DNA of 40,011 nucleotides from CAZYTO01 sp964650405. GTDB taxonomy: Bacteria; Acidobacteriota; Thermoanaerobaculia; Gp7-AA8. Below, piece after piece: positions 26,141 through 34,637 of this stretch. Below the pieces are notes generated by a model that saw only the letters and a list, made by a program, of their open reading frames with translations, did not search any database and had not been told where the DNA came from. The translations under genes were made by a program, and so were the position numbers. The first letter of the stretch is position 1, and each line of letters begins with the position of its first letter. The stretch spans positions 1-40,011 of the forward strand of contig CAZYTO010000012.1 of assembly GCA_964650405.1 (NCBI GenBank), given 5' to 3'.

Positions 26141-28053
26141 ACGAGTCGGCGCTCCACATTCGTGAGCCCAGCGGTCGCCCATGCCGCGAGCTCCGTCAGC
26201 TTCCGCCGCCGATAGCCGCCGTAGTGCAGCGGCAGCTCATAGCGGACGCAGAGAAGACGGTTCAGATAGAGCACCATCAGGTTCTCGCCCTGCCCGCGGT
26301 GGTCGGGCAGCGGCTCGAGCAGATTGTGCGCGAGCGCTAGCGAAATACATCGAGCGAGGAGCGCGAGGTCCGACGGCCCTCGACGCAACTCCGCCGCAGC
26401 GCGCAGCGATTCGCGGTCAGCCATCGTGATGGCGATTCCGGTTACGCCTGGCGAATAAGGAGCATTTGGAAGGTACGTCTCACTGGCAGCGAATTCGCCG
26501 ATCGCGTCCAGCAGCCGCTGGACGGCGCGTCCTTCCTGGACACGGCGCGGTATATCAGCCCAGAACTGCTCGCTCGCCTTTCGCACGATCGCATCCTGCC
26601 GGCTGGGGGTAAGATCCGGCGATTTGCGAAGCAGCGAGGCGGCGAGCATCTCCTCGAATTGATCGCCTGCGACGGCGAGGAACTGCTGCACGTTCCACGA
26701 AGCGAGAGCGCAGAGCCGCTGCGGACCGTAGTAGTACGGCAGTCCAACCTCGCGACTGAGAAAGAGCTCCGCGGCATTGCGGACGCTGGAATCGTCCTGC
26801 GCCTCGGGGGCATCGCCTTCGAAGATGCTCTCGTCGAACAGGCGACGTTGGGGTTTGCGCCGTTCGCGTTCGATGAGGATTTCGAGCGCGCGCCAGCTGA
26901 CGGCACGGCTCCAGGGCTCGTCCTCTTCAGCAGCTCGCGCGCGGATCCACTCCTGGAACAGAGCAGAGCCGTTCGCGAGCGCGCGCACGCGCGCTTCGAC
27001 CGCGGCGACGGCATCGTCGATCGTCGCAACCTCCGCCACGGGCACGAGAGCCAAGTGGGAGCCGAACGACGAGATCTCGACGCCGGCCGCAGCCTCCGCG
27101 CGCCGCGTAGCAATCTCCAACGTGAACTTCTCGAAGACGCTGCGCTCTCGTCGCCAGAACTGCTCGAGCTTCACGACAGCGCCGATGTCGCGGCCTGTTT
27201 CCGCTCCCGATGACAGGAGCTCTGTCTCGCTCAACGCTTCGAACCGCTGCCCGAGCCACACGCCGACCGGTGCGCGTGCATCTATGATCGTGCGCAGAAG
27301 GCGGTCGCGCTGATCGCGTGCGAGCTTGTGCACATCGTCGAGCATCACCTGCACGTGGTCGACGAACGGTGCACCGTTCCAACGCACGCGATCGGACGTC
27401 AGCAGGTGCAGCACGAACGGCGTGTCGTGACCGGTAACGCGGTCGCCCGGGAACTCGAAGCTGTCCATGAGCTCATAGATTTCCGTTTCGACGCTGGTCG
27501 CCCATCGGACAAGCGCGTCACCGGTCGCTGGCAACTGCAGTCCGTAAGGCGCTTCCCCCGTGGCGCCCGTCGCCTCGACGCGGAGCGAAGCGAGATCTGC
27601 GGCCGTGGTCTGCATGAGGTCGAGCGCTCCGGCAACTGCGGCAAGAAGCACGCGCGCATTCAGGAGAGCAAAGAAGATTCGCGCGCGCCGTCCTTCGTCG
27701 AGGTCGAGCGCGGAGATTGCTTCGTAGTCATTCGCGAGCGAGAGCAAGACGCCGAGGCAGTGCACGCCCCGATCGCTCACGACACCCATTCCGGCGAGGC
27801 GCGTGAAGAGTTCGCGCTGATCCTCTTCGGTTCGCTGTTTGTGGAGCGCCAGGAGTACACGCGGCGTGAACAGCCGCATGAGCGATGTCTTGCCGCCACC
27901 TTCAGCACTCCGGAGGATGACCAGTTGCTCCCCTCTGTCGCGCGCTGATTCGAGCAGCTTCAGACACTGCGGCCCGAACAGACGCACGAACGCGGCATCG
28001 GAGTGAATGCGGTCGGCCGCACGAAGGCGAAAGGGATTTCGCGGCGCCCTCAC
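26137..28053 (-). CDS. ORC/CDC6-like AAA-family ATPase
   Basis: A 638-residue ATPase. Near the start is NPFRLRAADRIHSDAAFVRLF, then Walker A in LRSAEGGGKTSLMRLF (about 46-55) and Walker B in VQVMLDDVHKLARD (about 231-244), with an Asp-Asp pair. It continues with helical segments and a C-terminal part holding GLPYYYGPQRL and LPLHYGGYRRRKL. The order resembles bacterial proteins annotated as ORC-CDC6 family, often found in defence-type operons; this rests on recollection. GTG at 28053 is well supported by AAGGAG 5 nt upstream and the GTGA overlap with the preceding gene. Its likely role is switch or sensor, perhaps on DNA. Confidence 0.75.
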   Translation of the reverse strand: MRAPRNPFRLRAADRIHSDAAFVRLFGPQCLKLLESARDRGEQLVILRSAEGGGKTSLMRLFTPRVLLALHKQRTEEDQRELFTRLAGMGVVSDRGVHCLGVLLSLANDYEAISALDLDEGRRARIFFALLNARVLLAAVAGALDLMQTTAADLASLRVEATGATGEAPYGLQLPATGDALVRWATSVETEIYELMDSFEFPGDRVTGHDTPFVLHLLTSDRVRWNGAPFVDHVQVMLDDVHKLARDQRDRLLRTIIDARAPVGVWLGQRFEALSETELLSSGAETGRDIGAVVKLEQFWRRERSVFEKFTLEIATRRAEAAAGVEISSFGSHLALVPVAEVATIDDAVAAVEARVRALANGSALFQEWIRARAAEEDEPWSRAVSWRALEILIERERRKPQRRLFDESIFEGDAPEAQDDSSVRNAAELFLSREVGLPYYYGPQRLCALASWNVQQFLAVAGDQFEEMLAASLLRKSPDLTPSRQDAIVRKASEQFWADIPRRVQEGRAVQRLLDAIGEFAASETYLPNAPYSPGVTGIAITMADRESLRAAAELRRGPSDLALLARCISLALAHNLLEPLPDHRGQGENLMVLYLNRLLCVRYELPLHYGGYRRRKLTELAAWATAGLTNVERRLV

Positions 28054-29117
28054 CCGATCTCCTTGTGTCGATCGACGCGCGGGAATAGTCCTTGGAGCTG
28101 ACTCTTCATGGTCCACAGCAGAAACAGCGAATCGTTCGGAGTGTTGTGCGTGAGCACGAGCGGAAGGCCCCGCCCACCGAAGCCGTACCTCGCATCCTTT
28201 GTCCCACCCTTTTCAAAATGCTTGTCGAGCTTGTCCAAGTCGTAGTAACGCTCAACGAGAGACGAAAAAGGGTCGCTTCCCGGTCGGAGTCCAAGGTCAT
28301 CGGGAATAACGTGTATTGCGTGCACAGCAGTTGATGTCGCTCTGGGGAGGGACGCTGCCGCCTTAACCAACTCCGCGCGCGCATACTCCGTTGCAACGTA
28401 GACGACCGCGACGACTGCGACACCATCACGGCTTACGAGCTGCGCAAGTGGCTTTTGTTGATCCTGAAGGTCACGTGCAATACGTCCCATCTTCTTTGTT
28501 GCGTATGTGTATCCCGTACCCGAGAAGTCATCGAGCAGTACGAGTGTCCGGAATACCGCTTCTTCCTGGGATCCGAGCCGCAAGAGATCATTCTTGAGCT
28601 CCTCCCGCAAACTTTCCGCCCGCTCATGACGGATTTCGTATGTCTGGTATACCTGCTCATTGCTGAGTATCGGGTTCGCGCGCCGAAAGACATCGAGCCG
28701 GGCACCGTCGCTGAGACCAAGATAGAGAGTCTGGCGCCGACGAATCCGAAAGACAGGACTCGCCGCGATATCAGCAACGCGCCATGGCTCCAGCTTCAGC
28801 TCCTCCGCGGCTTGACGGATGAGAAATGGACGAACATAGTCGGGATAAACAGTAGCGACGAGGTGCGAGAACTCAGCCGCAGAGACGAATAGCAGCTTCT
28901 GTAGGACGAAGTCGTACGCGAGAGGCCGATCCGCAGGATCGAACTGCTGGAGCCACTGCGCAAGACTTTCCACGAACCGCAGACCCGGAGAGAACTGTGG
29001 GTACTCGTCGTACTTGTAGTCGGCGAGCGCCTGAAGCCGCGGGCGCTCGCGGGCCACGTCCGCGGGCGTCCAGCTCATCACGACGGCGAGCAGCCGCTCT
29101 GCGAGTTCGTCTCTCAA
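28050..29117 (-). CDS. Phosphoribosyltransferase-like protein (PRTase-CE type)
   Basis: A 355-residue protein with the PRPP-binding loop LVLLDDFSGTG at about 191-201, two acidic residues followed by SGTG. The C-terminal HNTPNDSLFLLW, after RYGFGGRGLPLVL, matches the PRTase-like proteins of conflict operons that I recall as PRTase-CE; this needs a profile search. The N-terminal 150 residues are helical (SPGLRFVESLAQWLQQF, EFSHLVATVYPDYVRPFL). TTG at 29117 is the start: it overlaps the SIS-HAD stop (TTGA) and follows a G-rich stretch. The frame extended to 29237 lies inside that gene. Likely reaction: attaching or removing a phosphoribosyl group on a base or other acceptor, possibly as effector. 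Confidence 0.8.
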   Translation of the reverse strand: MRDELAERLLAVVMSWTPADVARERPRLQALADYKYDEYPQFSPGLRFVESLAQWLQQFDPADRPLAYDFVLQKLLFVSAAEFSHLVATVYPDYVRPFLIRQAAEELKLEPWRVADIAASPVFRIRRRQTLYLGLSDGARLDVFRRANPILSNEQVYQTYEIRHERAESLREELKNDLLRLGSQEEAVFRTLVLLDDFSGTGYTYATKKMGRIARDLQDQQKPLAQLVSRDGVAVVAVVYVATEYARAELVKAAASLPRATSTAVHAIHVIPDDLGLRPGSDPFSSLVERYYDLDKLDKHFEKGGTKDARYGFGGRGLPLVLTHNTPNDSLFLLWTMKSQLQGLFPRVDRHKEIG

Positions 29118-31051
29118 CGGCCACGCCCCCCGTTCCGTAGCTTCAGCCGCGCACGTCCATCGATCACTTCCACGCCCTGTAGGTAGTAGACCGCCGCCTG
29201 CGCCTGCCGGTAGCCCAGCGGCGCGAGATTCCAGCATGTTCGCTCGTCCGCGGACGTCTCGTCGACACTCAGCGACAGCGGCTCTTGCAGAAGCACGGAG
29301 TCGTTGCCCGGCCAGCGTCCCTGATCACCGATCGCAAGCACCTTTGCCTTTGGATCGCCGACGAGGTCTTGCACGGCTGCCACGACGGCACGTTTGCTGA
29401 CGCCGTGGTCGAGGAGGTCGATCGAGTGCGTCGACCGAACCACAGTGATGCCGGTTTCCGGTCGCGTGAGGACCACGTGCGCGATCGCATCCCAGACAGC
29501 GAGCAGCGACGAATCTGCGGCGACCTCGATCGTAATCTGTCGCGGCCGAACGGTGACCGTCGCGTTCTTGATCGTGTTGGTTCGGTCCAGTTCCTGGCGA
29601 ACGACTTCAAGTGCCGCTGACGCTGGACCGGTGGTTACCGGACGATCGCTGTCGCTGAGCGGCGCGATGTCACTGCCGTTGTAGTAGCCGACGAGCACAC
29701 GGTTCCACACGTCGCGCGACAGCTTCTTCTGCAAGTCTTTGCGGACAGACTTTCCCCGGCCTGTCGCGACGCCAACGATCAGGCCGTCATCGAGCAGGCG
29801 CTGGAGTTCGCGTGTGATCTCATCACGGCATCCTGTGTACCGTTCAGCTGCGGTGCAGATTGTCCCGTCGTAGTCGAGCACGACGCCTGAGAACCACGTA
29901 CGGGCAAGGAGCTTCTGAAACGTGTGCAGAGCGGCAGTCCACTGATCGAACGTACCCTCGCGCTGGAGTGTCTCCCAACGTTGTCGCGCTTTTCGTTCGA
30001 TGAACCGGAATGCGATCGGCACCCGTTCGCGGCTACGGCTCAAGTGGTACATCCGCCTGCCAAACAGGGCCACAGACGGGCGCCCCACGTCCACATCATG
30101 TGCCCGACCGGCACGGGCAACGAGCAGCAGCGGAGCGGTGAATGCGCGGAGCGCAGCGACCTCCGGCTCTCCGTCGACATCAATGCGGAGCCGCGGTACT
30201 CCCCGCGGAACGAGGCGAAGCATTGCATCCGCTACGGTGCGATCCGTCGGTGTCGAGAAGCTGACGATAAGCGTCTCTGACGGACGTCGCACGAGCCACA
30301 GGTGGCGGCCATGCGCGAAGTTGCGGAAGTCGACGACGTGCACGTTCGCCAGCGCGGCTTCCACGAATTTCGACTCGAGGTCGATGGCCGCAGCTCGTGT
30401 GGCGCTCCCGTGCAGCGCGATCACCGTCGGGCGCCTCCAGGTCTCGTCGGCCACCTCAGCGATGACAGGGTGCAATTCGTCGAATGTAGCAGGCAAGTCT
30501 CCTGCTCGAGATGGCAGATACGCGCGCGTCAGCAGCACGGACATGGCGAGAAGAGAGTTCGTCGCGAGGTAGCCATCTTTTGCGATCGGCGGCTCGAACT
30601 GCGGCAGACGCACGGACTCGAATTCCGATGCTCGCAGGAACAGCGGACTCGCCTTGCGAAACGTCAGGACGATGCATTCTGTCGGCTCCTGAACGATAGC
30701 TGTCACGAATGCGTCGAGAATATCGACGTTCGTCCCTCGCGCGGTAAGCAGCAACACCGCCACCCCTCGAAGGTTGATAGATGTCGCTGCAAGTTCGAGC
30801 GGCGTCAGCGCTCGCGCAGGTTGGCCGGTCGTGCGCTCGTGCAGGTACGCAGCCAACGTCGCGATCGAGAACGATCCACCGGAGCCGACCGCAAGGAGCG
30901 GGCGTCCGCGCGCGCAGGTGAGCGCCTGCGCCAACGAGCTGACATCAACCCTTCGCGCCCATTCATAGGTGAGCGGAAGTTCGGCAATCTCTTGTTCATA
31001 AGGCCGTCCCATCGTCGTCGACAGCGTCGTACGCGGAGCGTACAGGTTCAT
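29114..31051 (-). CDS. SIS-domain and HAD-hydrolase fusion protein
   Basis: A 645-residue fusion. The N-terminal half is a sugar-isomerase (SIS) fold: LLAVGSGGSFSIATLAAYL near residue 55, VLLLTARGTNVDILDAF, and a second SIS-like lobe with VIALHGSATRAAAIDLESKFVEA split by a loop. From about 385 it is a HAD phosphatase: motif I FSGVVLDYDGTIC, a Thr/Arg-rich VGVATGRGKSVRKDL as motif II, and motif IV VLAIGDQGRWPGNDSVLL near 573. It may isomerise and dephosphorylate a sugar phosphate. ATG at 31051 is a choice; ATG at 31012 is also possible, and a frame to 31129 exists. It is first in the operon, so the promoter should lie in 31052-31238. Confidence 0.78.
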   Translation of the reverse strand: MNLYAPRTTLSTTMGRPYEQEIAELPLTYEWARRVDVSSLAQALTCARGRPLLAVGSGGSFSIATLAAYLHERTTGQPARALTPLELAATSINLRGVAVLLLTARGTNVDILDAFVTAIVQEPTECIVLTFRKASPLFLRASEFESVRLPQFEPPIAKDGYLATNSLLAMSVLLTRAYLPSRAGDLPATFDELHPVIAEVADETWRRPTVIALHGSATRAAAIDLESKFVEAALANVHVVDFRNFAHGRHLWLVRRPSETLIVSFSTPTDRTVADAMLRLVPRGVPRLRIDVDGEPEVAALRAFTAPLLLVARAGRAHDVDVGRPSVALFGRRMYHLSRSRERVPIAFRFIERKARQRWETLQREGTFDQWTAALHTFQKLLARTWFSGVVLDYDGTICTAAERYTGCRDEITRELQRLLDDGLIVGVATGRGKSVRKDLQKKLSRDVWNRVLVGYYNGSDIAPLSDSDRPVTTGPASAALEVVRQELDRTNTIKNATVTVRPRQITIEVAADSSLLAVWDAIAHVVLTRPETGITVVRSTHSIDLLDHGVSKRAVVAAVQDLVGDPKAKVLAIGDQGRWPGNDSVLLQEPLSLSVDETSADERTCWNLAPLGYRQAQAAVYYLQGVEVIDGRARLKLRNGGRGR

Positions 31052-31238
31052 CTCTCGCCGAGCAATGCAACGGTCACGACGGCTTACGCGATTCAGACCA
31101 ATCTCGCGCATTCGTGGTACATCTTTCATACATCTCGTGACGGGCTCGATAGTGTCGGTACGGAATCTAAGCGGTGTTGGAGTGTCCCGCTATCGAAGTG
31201 ACGCGACGAGGCGAGGGTGTTGCCTCGTCGCTCGATGA

Positions 31239-32468
31239 TCAGACGGACGCGGGGGCCGCGACAAGACCCAGCTGCGTATTTCTCGTATCGAGTGCCCGAC
31301 GCGCTTCGGCAACTGCCGCATCGTTCACGCGCGCGTACCGTTCCGTCATCTTCGATGATGTGTGCCCGAGTATCTTCTGGATGACTTGAAGCGAGACGCC
31401 TGCCGAAGCGAGCGTGCACGCCGTCGTGTGACGGAGATCGTGGAAACGGAAGCGGCGGCTGATACCGGCAATCCGCTTCGCGCTCAGGAATGCGCGACGT
31501 ACAGCGATTTCTGGCGTCCGTCTTCCGTCCGGATAGACGAACACATACTTACTCAAGACTGCCTTCTTTCGACATTCCGCGAGGGCGGCGCGGCACAGCC
31601 GCGAGACCGGTACGACGGCCCACTTCTTCGTCTTCTTCATGAGCAGCCGAATGAAGTCGTTCGCGAGGTCAACCTGCTCCCACTGCAGGTTGAGGAGATC
31701 GGACTTGCGGAGTCCCGTCTCGAGTGCCACGACGAAGACAGGCTTCAATGCGCGGAAGACCGCGAACCGCTGGCGCGTAGTTTCGCTCTCCGGATTCGGT
31801 CCGAACCCGAAACGCCTCGGTGTGCTGAAATGCTCACTCTCCACGATGTGTGCCTCCTGCCGGCGAGTGGCGACGTCTGCGCGAAACCCTCGTTCATCGT
31901 CGAACGCCGCAAGGAAGGCGACACGCTCCTCATCGCTCAGCTCCAACTCCGGAAGCGGGACGTCCTCGAAGGTGATCTTCTCGGTGAGAGGTGACGCCGG
32001 GATGATGTGACGCTTCACCGCATGGTTGAGGAGCGCCTTCATCGTGCGTGCGCAGTTGTTGACGTACGCCGGACTGCACTCTGCGAGAGTTGCCGCCATG
32101 AAGTCTTCGACGTCGCATGTACGGATTGCGTTCAGCGGCTTGTCTCCGAACGTAGGGATCAGGCGACTCGTCGCGATCGTGCGATAGATCGCCAACGTCT
32201 TCTTCGCCCTCCGTGCACAAATCTTCTCGAGGTGCGTTTCGATGAAGGTCTTGAATGTCATGACAGGCGGTTCGGAAGGCAGGGCGAGCGCTGGCTTGCC
32301 CCTGATCTCGTCCCGGAATACCTGCCAGAGGCGGAGAGCGTCTTCGCGCGTCGCTGCCCGTACGGTCCGTTCGCGGCGGAGCTTTCCTCCGGACTTCGGA
32401 ATGTAGAGCGAGAAGTGAGCGAGGTGCTTCTTTGAATTGAACTTGAAACCAGGAATGCGGCCATTCAT
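31239..32468 (-). CDS. Tyrosine recombinase/integrase
   Basis: A 409-residue phage-type integrase: Arg-binding AP2-like N-terminus (GFKFNSKKHLAHFSLYIPK), SAM-like core-binding domain (about 95-185), and a catalytic domain with ALETGLRKSDLLNL (Arg I), a Lys in KKTKKWAVVPV, RFHDLRHTTA (HxxR), ILGHTSSKM (second His) and MTERYARV (Tyr nucleophile). A roughly 45-residue insertion between core-binding and catalytic domains (FDDERGFRADVATRR to SETTRQRFAV) is unusual. ATG at 32468 has GGAGAG upstream. It lies 240 bp from the tRNA-Asn 3' end, which is its expected attB. Confidence 0.93.
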   Translation of the reverse strand: MNGRIPGFKFNSKKHLAHFSLYIPKSGGKLRRERTVRAATREDALRLWQVFRDEIRGKPALALPSEPPVMTFKTFIETHLEKICARRAKKTLAIYRTIATSRLIPTFGDKPLNAIRTCDVEDFMAATLAECSPAYVNNCARTMKALLNHAVKRHIIPASPLTEKITFEDVPLPELELSDEERVAFLAAFDDERGFRADVATRRQEAHIVESEHFSTPRRFGFGPNPESETTRQRFAVFRALKPVFVVALETGLRKSDLLNLQWEQVDLANDFIRLLMKKTKKWAVVPVSRLCRAALAECRKKAVLSKYVFVYPDGRRTPEIAVRRAFLSAKRIAGISRRFRFHDLRHTTACTLASAGVSLQVIQKILGHTSSKMTERYARVNDAAVAEARRALDTRNTQLGLVAAPASV

Positions 32469-32706
32469 GGGGCTCTCCGTTGCGTCTACGGCGAACACCT
32501 GTAGACGCGAGCTGGGCCTTCCGGCGCTGGGAGTGAATTCGCTCCACTTCACGCTCGGGCAGGAAGGCGTTATCGAGACGTAGATCCAGCCGCGAGAACC
32601 GAGATGGAGGGCGCTTGCTGAAGGGGCGCGGGGAAAATGGAGACTTTTACAAACGCTCACGGGTTCGATTGCACCCCGTTGGTCTCTGCTAAGTCTCTGA
32701 AAGGAA

Positions 32707-32753
32707 ATTGGCTGTGGCGGCAGGACTCGAACCTGCGACCACCGGATTAACAA
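32707..32753 (-). repeat. Right att repeat, overlapping tRNA-Asn
   Basis: The 47-bp copy at the tRNA side, identical to 20014-20060 except at 32722 and 32734. It covers the tRNA 3' end through the anticodon loop, so integration leaves the tRNA whole. Confidence 0.85.
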
Positions 32754-32784
32754 TCCGGCGCTCTACCAACTGAGCTACACCACA
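32709..32784 (-). tRNA. tRNA-Asn (GTT), CCA encoded
   Basis: Minus strand: acceptor TGTGGTG pairs with CGCCACA (one G-U), D arm GCTC...GAGC, anticodon stem CCGGA/TCCGG with loop containing GTT, T arm GCAGG-TTCGAGT-CCTGC, discriminator G and encoded CCA at 32709-32711. It is the integration target of the island. A GCTACCAT motif lies upstream at 32806-32813 on this strand, probably its -10. Confidence 0.97.
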
Positions 32785-32824
32785 CCAAGGAACGAAGGGT
32801 CGCGCATGGTAGCACAGACGAATA

Positions 32825-32853
32825 TTGACGTGGCCGAGGTGGTTCACTAGACT
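32825..32853 (+). promoter_or_regulatory. Predicted sigma70-type promoter of tRNA-Cys
   Basis: TTGACG at 32825-32830, a 17-nt spacer and TAGACT at 32848-32853, ending 23 nt before the tRNA-Cys 5' end. Spacing is ideal and each box matches at four or more positions. Confidence 0.6.
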
Positions 32854-32876
32854 CGCTCACCCCTCGCAGCCGCCGG

Positions 32877-32951
<75 letters not shown>

Positions 32952-32977
32952 ACTTCTTTCCTTTCTGTCGTATCCTC

Positions 32978-33256
32978 GTGCACGTCACGGTGCGCGACGC
33001 CAGCGAGGTTGCGCTTTTCTACCTCGACGGCAGACGTCTGGAATGGGACGCCGAGGCGGCGAACGCTGACGGGACGAGAACATACCGCCTCCGCCTGCCG
33101 TCGGACCCCGGGTTCCCCGAGCGCGGGTGTCACGCGCTGCCGCTCACAGCCACGCTGACCATGACCGATGCGAGAACGGGCTGCAGCGCGAGCCGCGCGT
33201 TGACCATCCGGCCGGTGCAGAATAGCGACGCATGCCGGCAGCCGCGCGATCCGTAA
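32978..33256 (+). CDS. Small hypothetical protein
   Basis: A 92-codon frame from GTG at 32978, starting 26 nt after tRNA-Cys. The product is polar with beta-like segments (VHVTVRDASEVALFYLDGRRLEW; TATLTMTDARTGCSASRAL) and no recognised family. It overlaps the glycosylase start by 25 nt. It has no clear ribosome binding site, so it may be spurious, though its GC-rich third positions fit coding. Confidence 0.4.
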   Translation: MHVTVRDASEVALFYLDGRRLEWDAEAANADGTRTYRLRLPSDPGFPERGCHALPLTATLTMTDARTGCSASRALTIRPVQNSDACRQPRDP

Positions 33257-34098
33257 GAGTCCCCGCACCACGGCAATTCAACTTCGCCCAGACCGTCGTC
33301 TCGCACGGGTGGTATCACCTTACGCCGTTTCGCTGGGATGCGGCGGCGAAGATGCTGCACCGGGTCGAGTTGCTGGCCGGCCGTCCGGCGGCGCTCACGA
33401 TCGCGCACAAGCGCGGGGCGCTCGAAGTCGCGGGCGGACGTGACTCTCGGGAGCTGCGTACGAAGCTGGCCCGGATGTTCCAGCTCGACGTCGATCTCTC
33501 GGAGTTCCTGGAGCGGACACGCAGCTCGCCGGTGCATGCCTGGGTCGCGCCGGCCGGCTTCGGCCGGCTGCTCTGCGGGTCGACGCTCTTCGAGGACGTC
33601 GTGAAGATCATCCTCACGACGAACACCATGTGGCGGCAGACGGTGCGGATGAACGAGCTGCTGGTGGGATTCTGCGGAATCGGCGGCGCCTTTCCGCGCG
33701 CCGAGGATGTGGCGAGGTTCGATGCGGAGACGCTGCAGCGCGAGTGCCGACTTGGCTACCGGGCCAAGTCGATCGCCTTGCTGGCCGCGGGCGTCGCCGG
33801 CGGCGACATCGACCTCGGCGCGATCGGCGACCGGAGCCAGACGACGGCCGAGCTGTTCGCCAGCTACCGCACGCTGCCGGGCATCGGGCCGTACGGCGCA
33901 GCGCACCTGCTGGCCATGGACGGCCGCCACGACTTCATCGCCGTGGACACGGAGTTCCGCCGCTTCGTCCGCGAGCGCTACCACGGCGGGCGGAAGGTGG
34001 CCGACGCGACGCTGCTCCGCCGCTACGCGAGGTGGGGCCGGTGGAAGTACCTGGCGTACTGGGCCGAGCTGTGGGAAGGGCACCACGGGGGCGGATGA
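33232..34098 (+). CDS. HhH-GPD superfamily DNA glycosylase (AlkA/OGG-like)
   Basis: A 288-residue base-excision repair enzyme. The N-terminal beta region FNFAQTVVSHGWYHLTPFRW is the AlkA/OGG-type domain. The helix-hairpin-helix YRTLPGIGPYGAAHLLAM (about 209-226) is followed by the catalytic Asp of FIAVDTEFRR (about residue 239). The Lys of bifunctional OGG-type enzymes is absent from the hairpin, so a monofunctional alkyl-base glycosylase is likely. Expected to remove damaged bases such as 3-methyladenine; the exact specificity is open. ATG at 33232 is the best start. Confidence 0.82.
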   Translation: MPAAARSVRVPAPRQFNFAQTVVSHGWYHLTPFRWDAAAKMLHRVELLAGRPAALTIAHKRGALEVAGGRDSRELRTKLARMFQLDVDLSEFLERTRSSPVHAWVAPAGFGRLLCGSTLFEDVVKIILTTNTMWRQTVRMNELLVGFCGIGGAFPRAEDVARFDAETLQRECRLGYRAKSIALLAAGVAGGDIDLGAIGDRSQTTAELFASYRTLPGIGPYGAAHLLAMDGRHDFIAVDTEFRRFVRERYHGGRKVADATLLRRYARWGRWKYLAYWAELWEGHHGGG

Positions 34099-34233
34099 GC
34101 GAAGGGCCTGCACCGGAGCCGGTTTGGCCCTTGAACCGGAAGGCTGAAAGGATGAAAGGCTGGAAGGAGACCGGCAAGTCGTGATTTGCGCAGAGGGCCA
34201 CTAGTTTACGCCTCGTTCATCGCAGGCGGAACA

Positions 34234-34262
34234 TTGACCTTCGGCGTCTTCGTTTACATGAT
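34234..34262 (+). promoter_or_regulatory. Predicted promoter upstream of the small gene-rlmN pair
   Basis: TTGACC at 34234-34239, 17 nt, CATGAT at 34257-34262. The first start codon is at 34272, so the message would be almost leaderless. No Shine-Dalgarno sequence is visible there, which agrees. Confidence 0.4.
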
Positions 34263-34271
34263 GACTCAGTC

Positions 34272-34637
34272 ATGGACGACAAGATCAGACAGCTCCTTCG
34301 AGACCTCGGGACGGCCATCAACGAATCGATCTCCGGCTCCGGCGATGTGAACCGGCAGATCCAGAAGATCCGCGACGAGGGGTACAACCTCTACGTCGTG
34401 CTCGACGCGACGATCGGCCTGAACCGCCAGGGTGAAGGGGGCGAGACACCGATCGCGTCGTCGTCCGCAACCCAACCCTCCACGGAGCTCATCGTGAAGA
34501 GCGACCGGGAAGTGCAGTTCCGCATCAATGTGAATGACCTGGCCCTCCTCCGCGCGCTGGGGATCGATCCGACGCGCAAGGTCCGAACGGCCCGCCGCGT
34601 CGAGCCCCTGGCAACCACCAGTGACGAACACGAATGA
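34272..34637 (+). CDS. Conserved-looking small protein, unknown function
   Basis: A 121-residue soluble protein: an alpha-helical N-terminus (RQLLRDLGTAINESISGS), a segment QIQKIRDEGYNLYVVLDATIGLNRQ, a low-complexity Ser/Thr linker, and a C-terminal FRINVNDLALLRALGIDPTRK. No family is recognised. It overlaps rlmN by 17 nt, so it is co-translated with it. Being in the same transcription unit as an rRNA/tRNA methyltransferase hints at a translation-related role, but that is only context. Confidence 0.6.
   Translation: MDDKIRQLLRDLGTAINESISGSGDVNRQIQKIRDEGYNLYVVLDATIGLNRQGEGGETPIASSSATQPSTELIVKSDREVQFRINVNDLALLRALGIDPTRKVRTARRVEPLATTSDEHE

Larger units (their letters stand above)
20014..32753. 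mobile_element. Genomic island integrated in tRNA-Asn
   Basis: A 12.7-kb block bounded by 47-bp direct repeats of the tRNA-Asn 3' half (20014-20060 and 32707-32753, 45 of 47 identical). A tyrosine integrase (31239-32468) lies next to the intact tRNA. A third, degraded repeat copy at 23757 divides it into cargo A (kinase-GTPase and membrane partner) and cargo B (five-gene operon plus integrase). Parts of it, for example 28.1-28.8 kb, are visibly richer in A/T than the flanks. No conjugation or phage structural genes are present. Confidence 0.85.
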
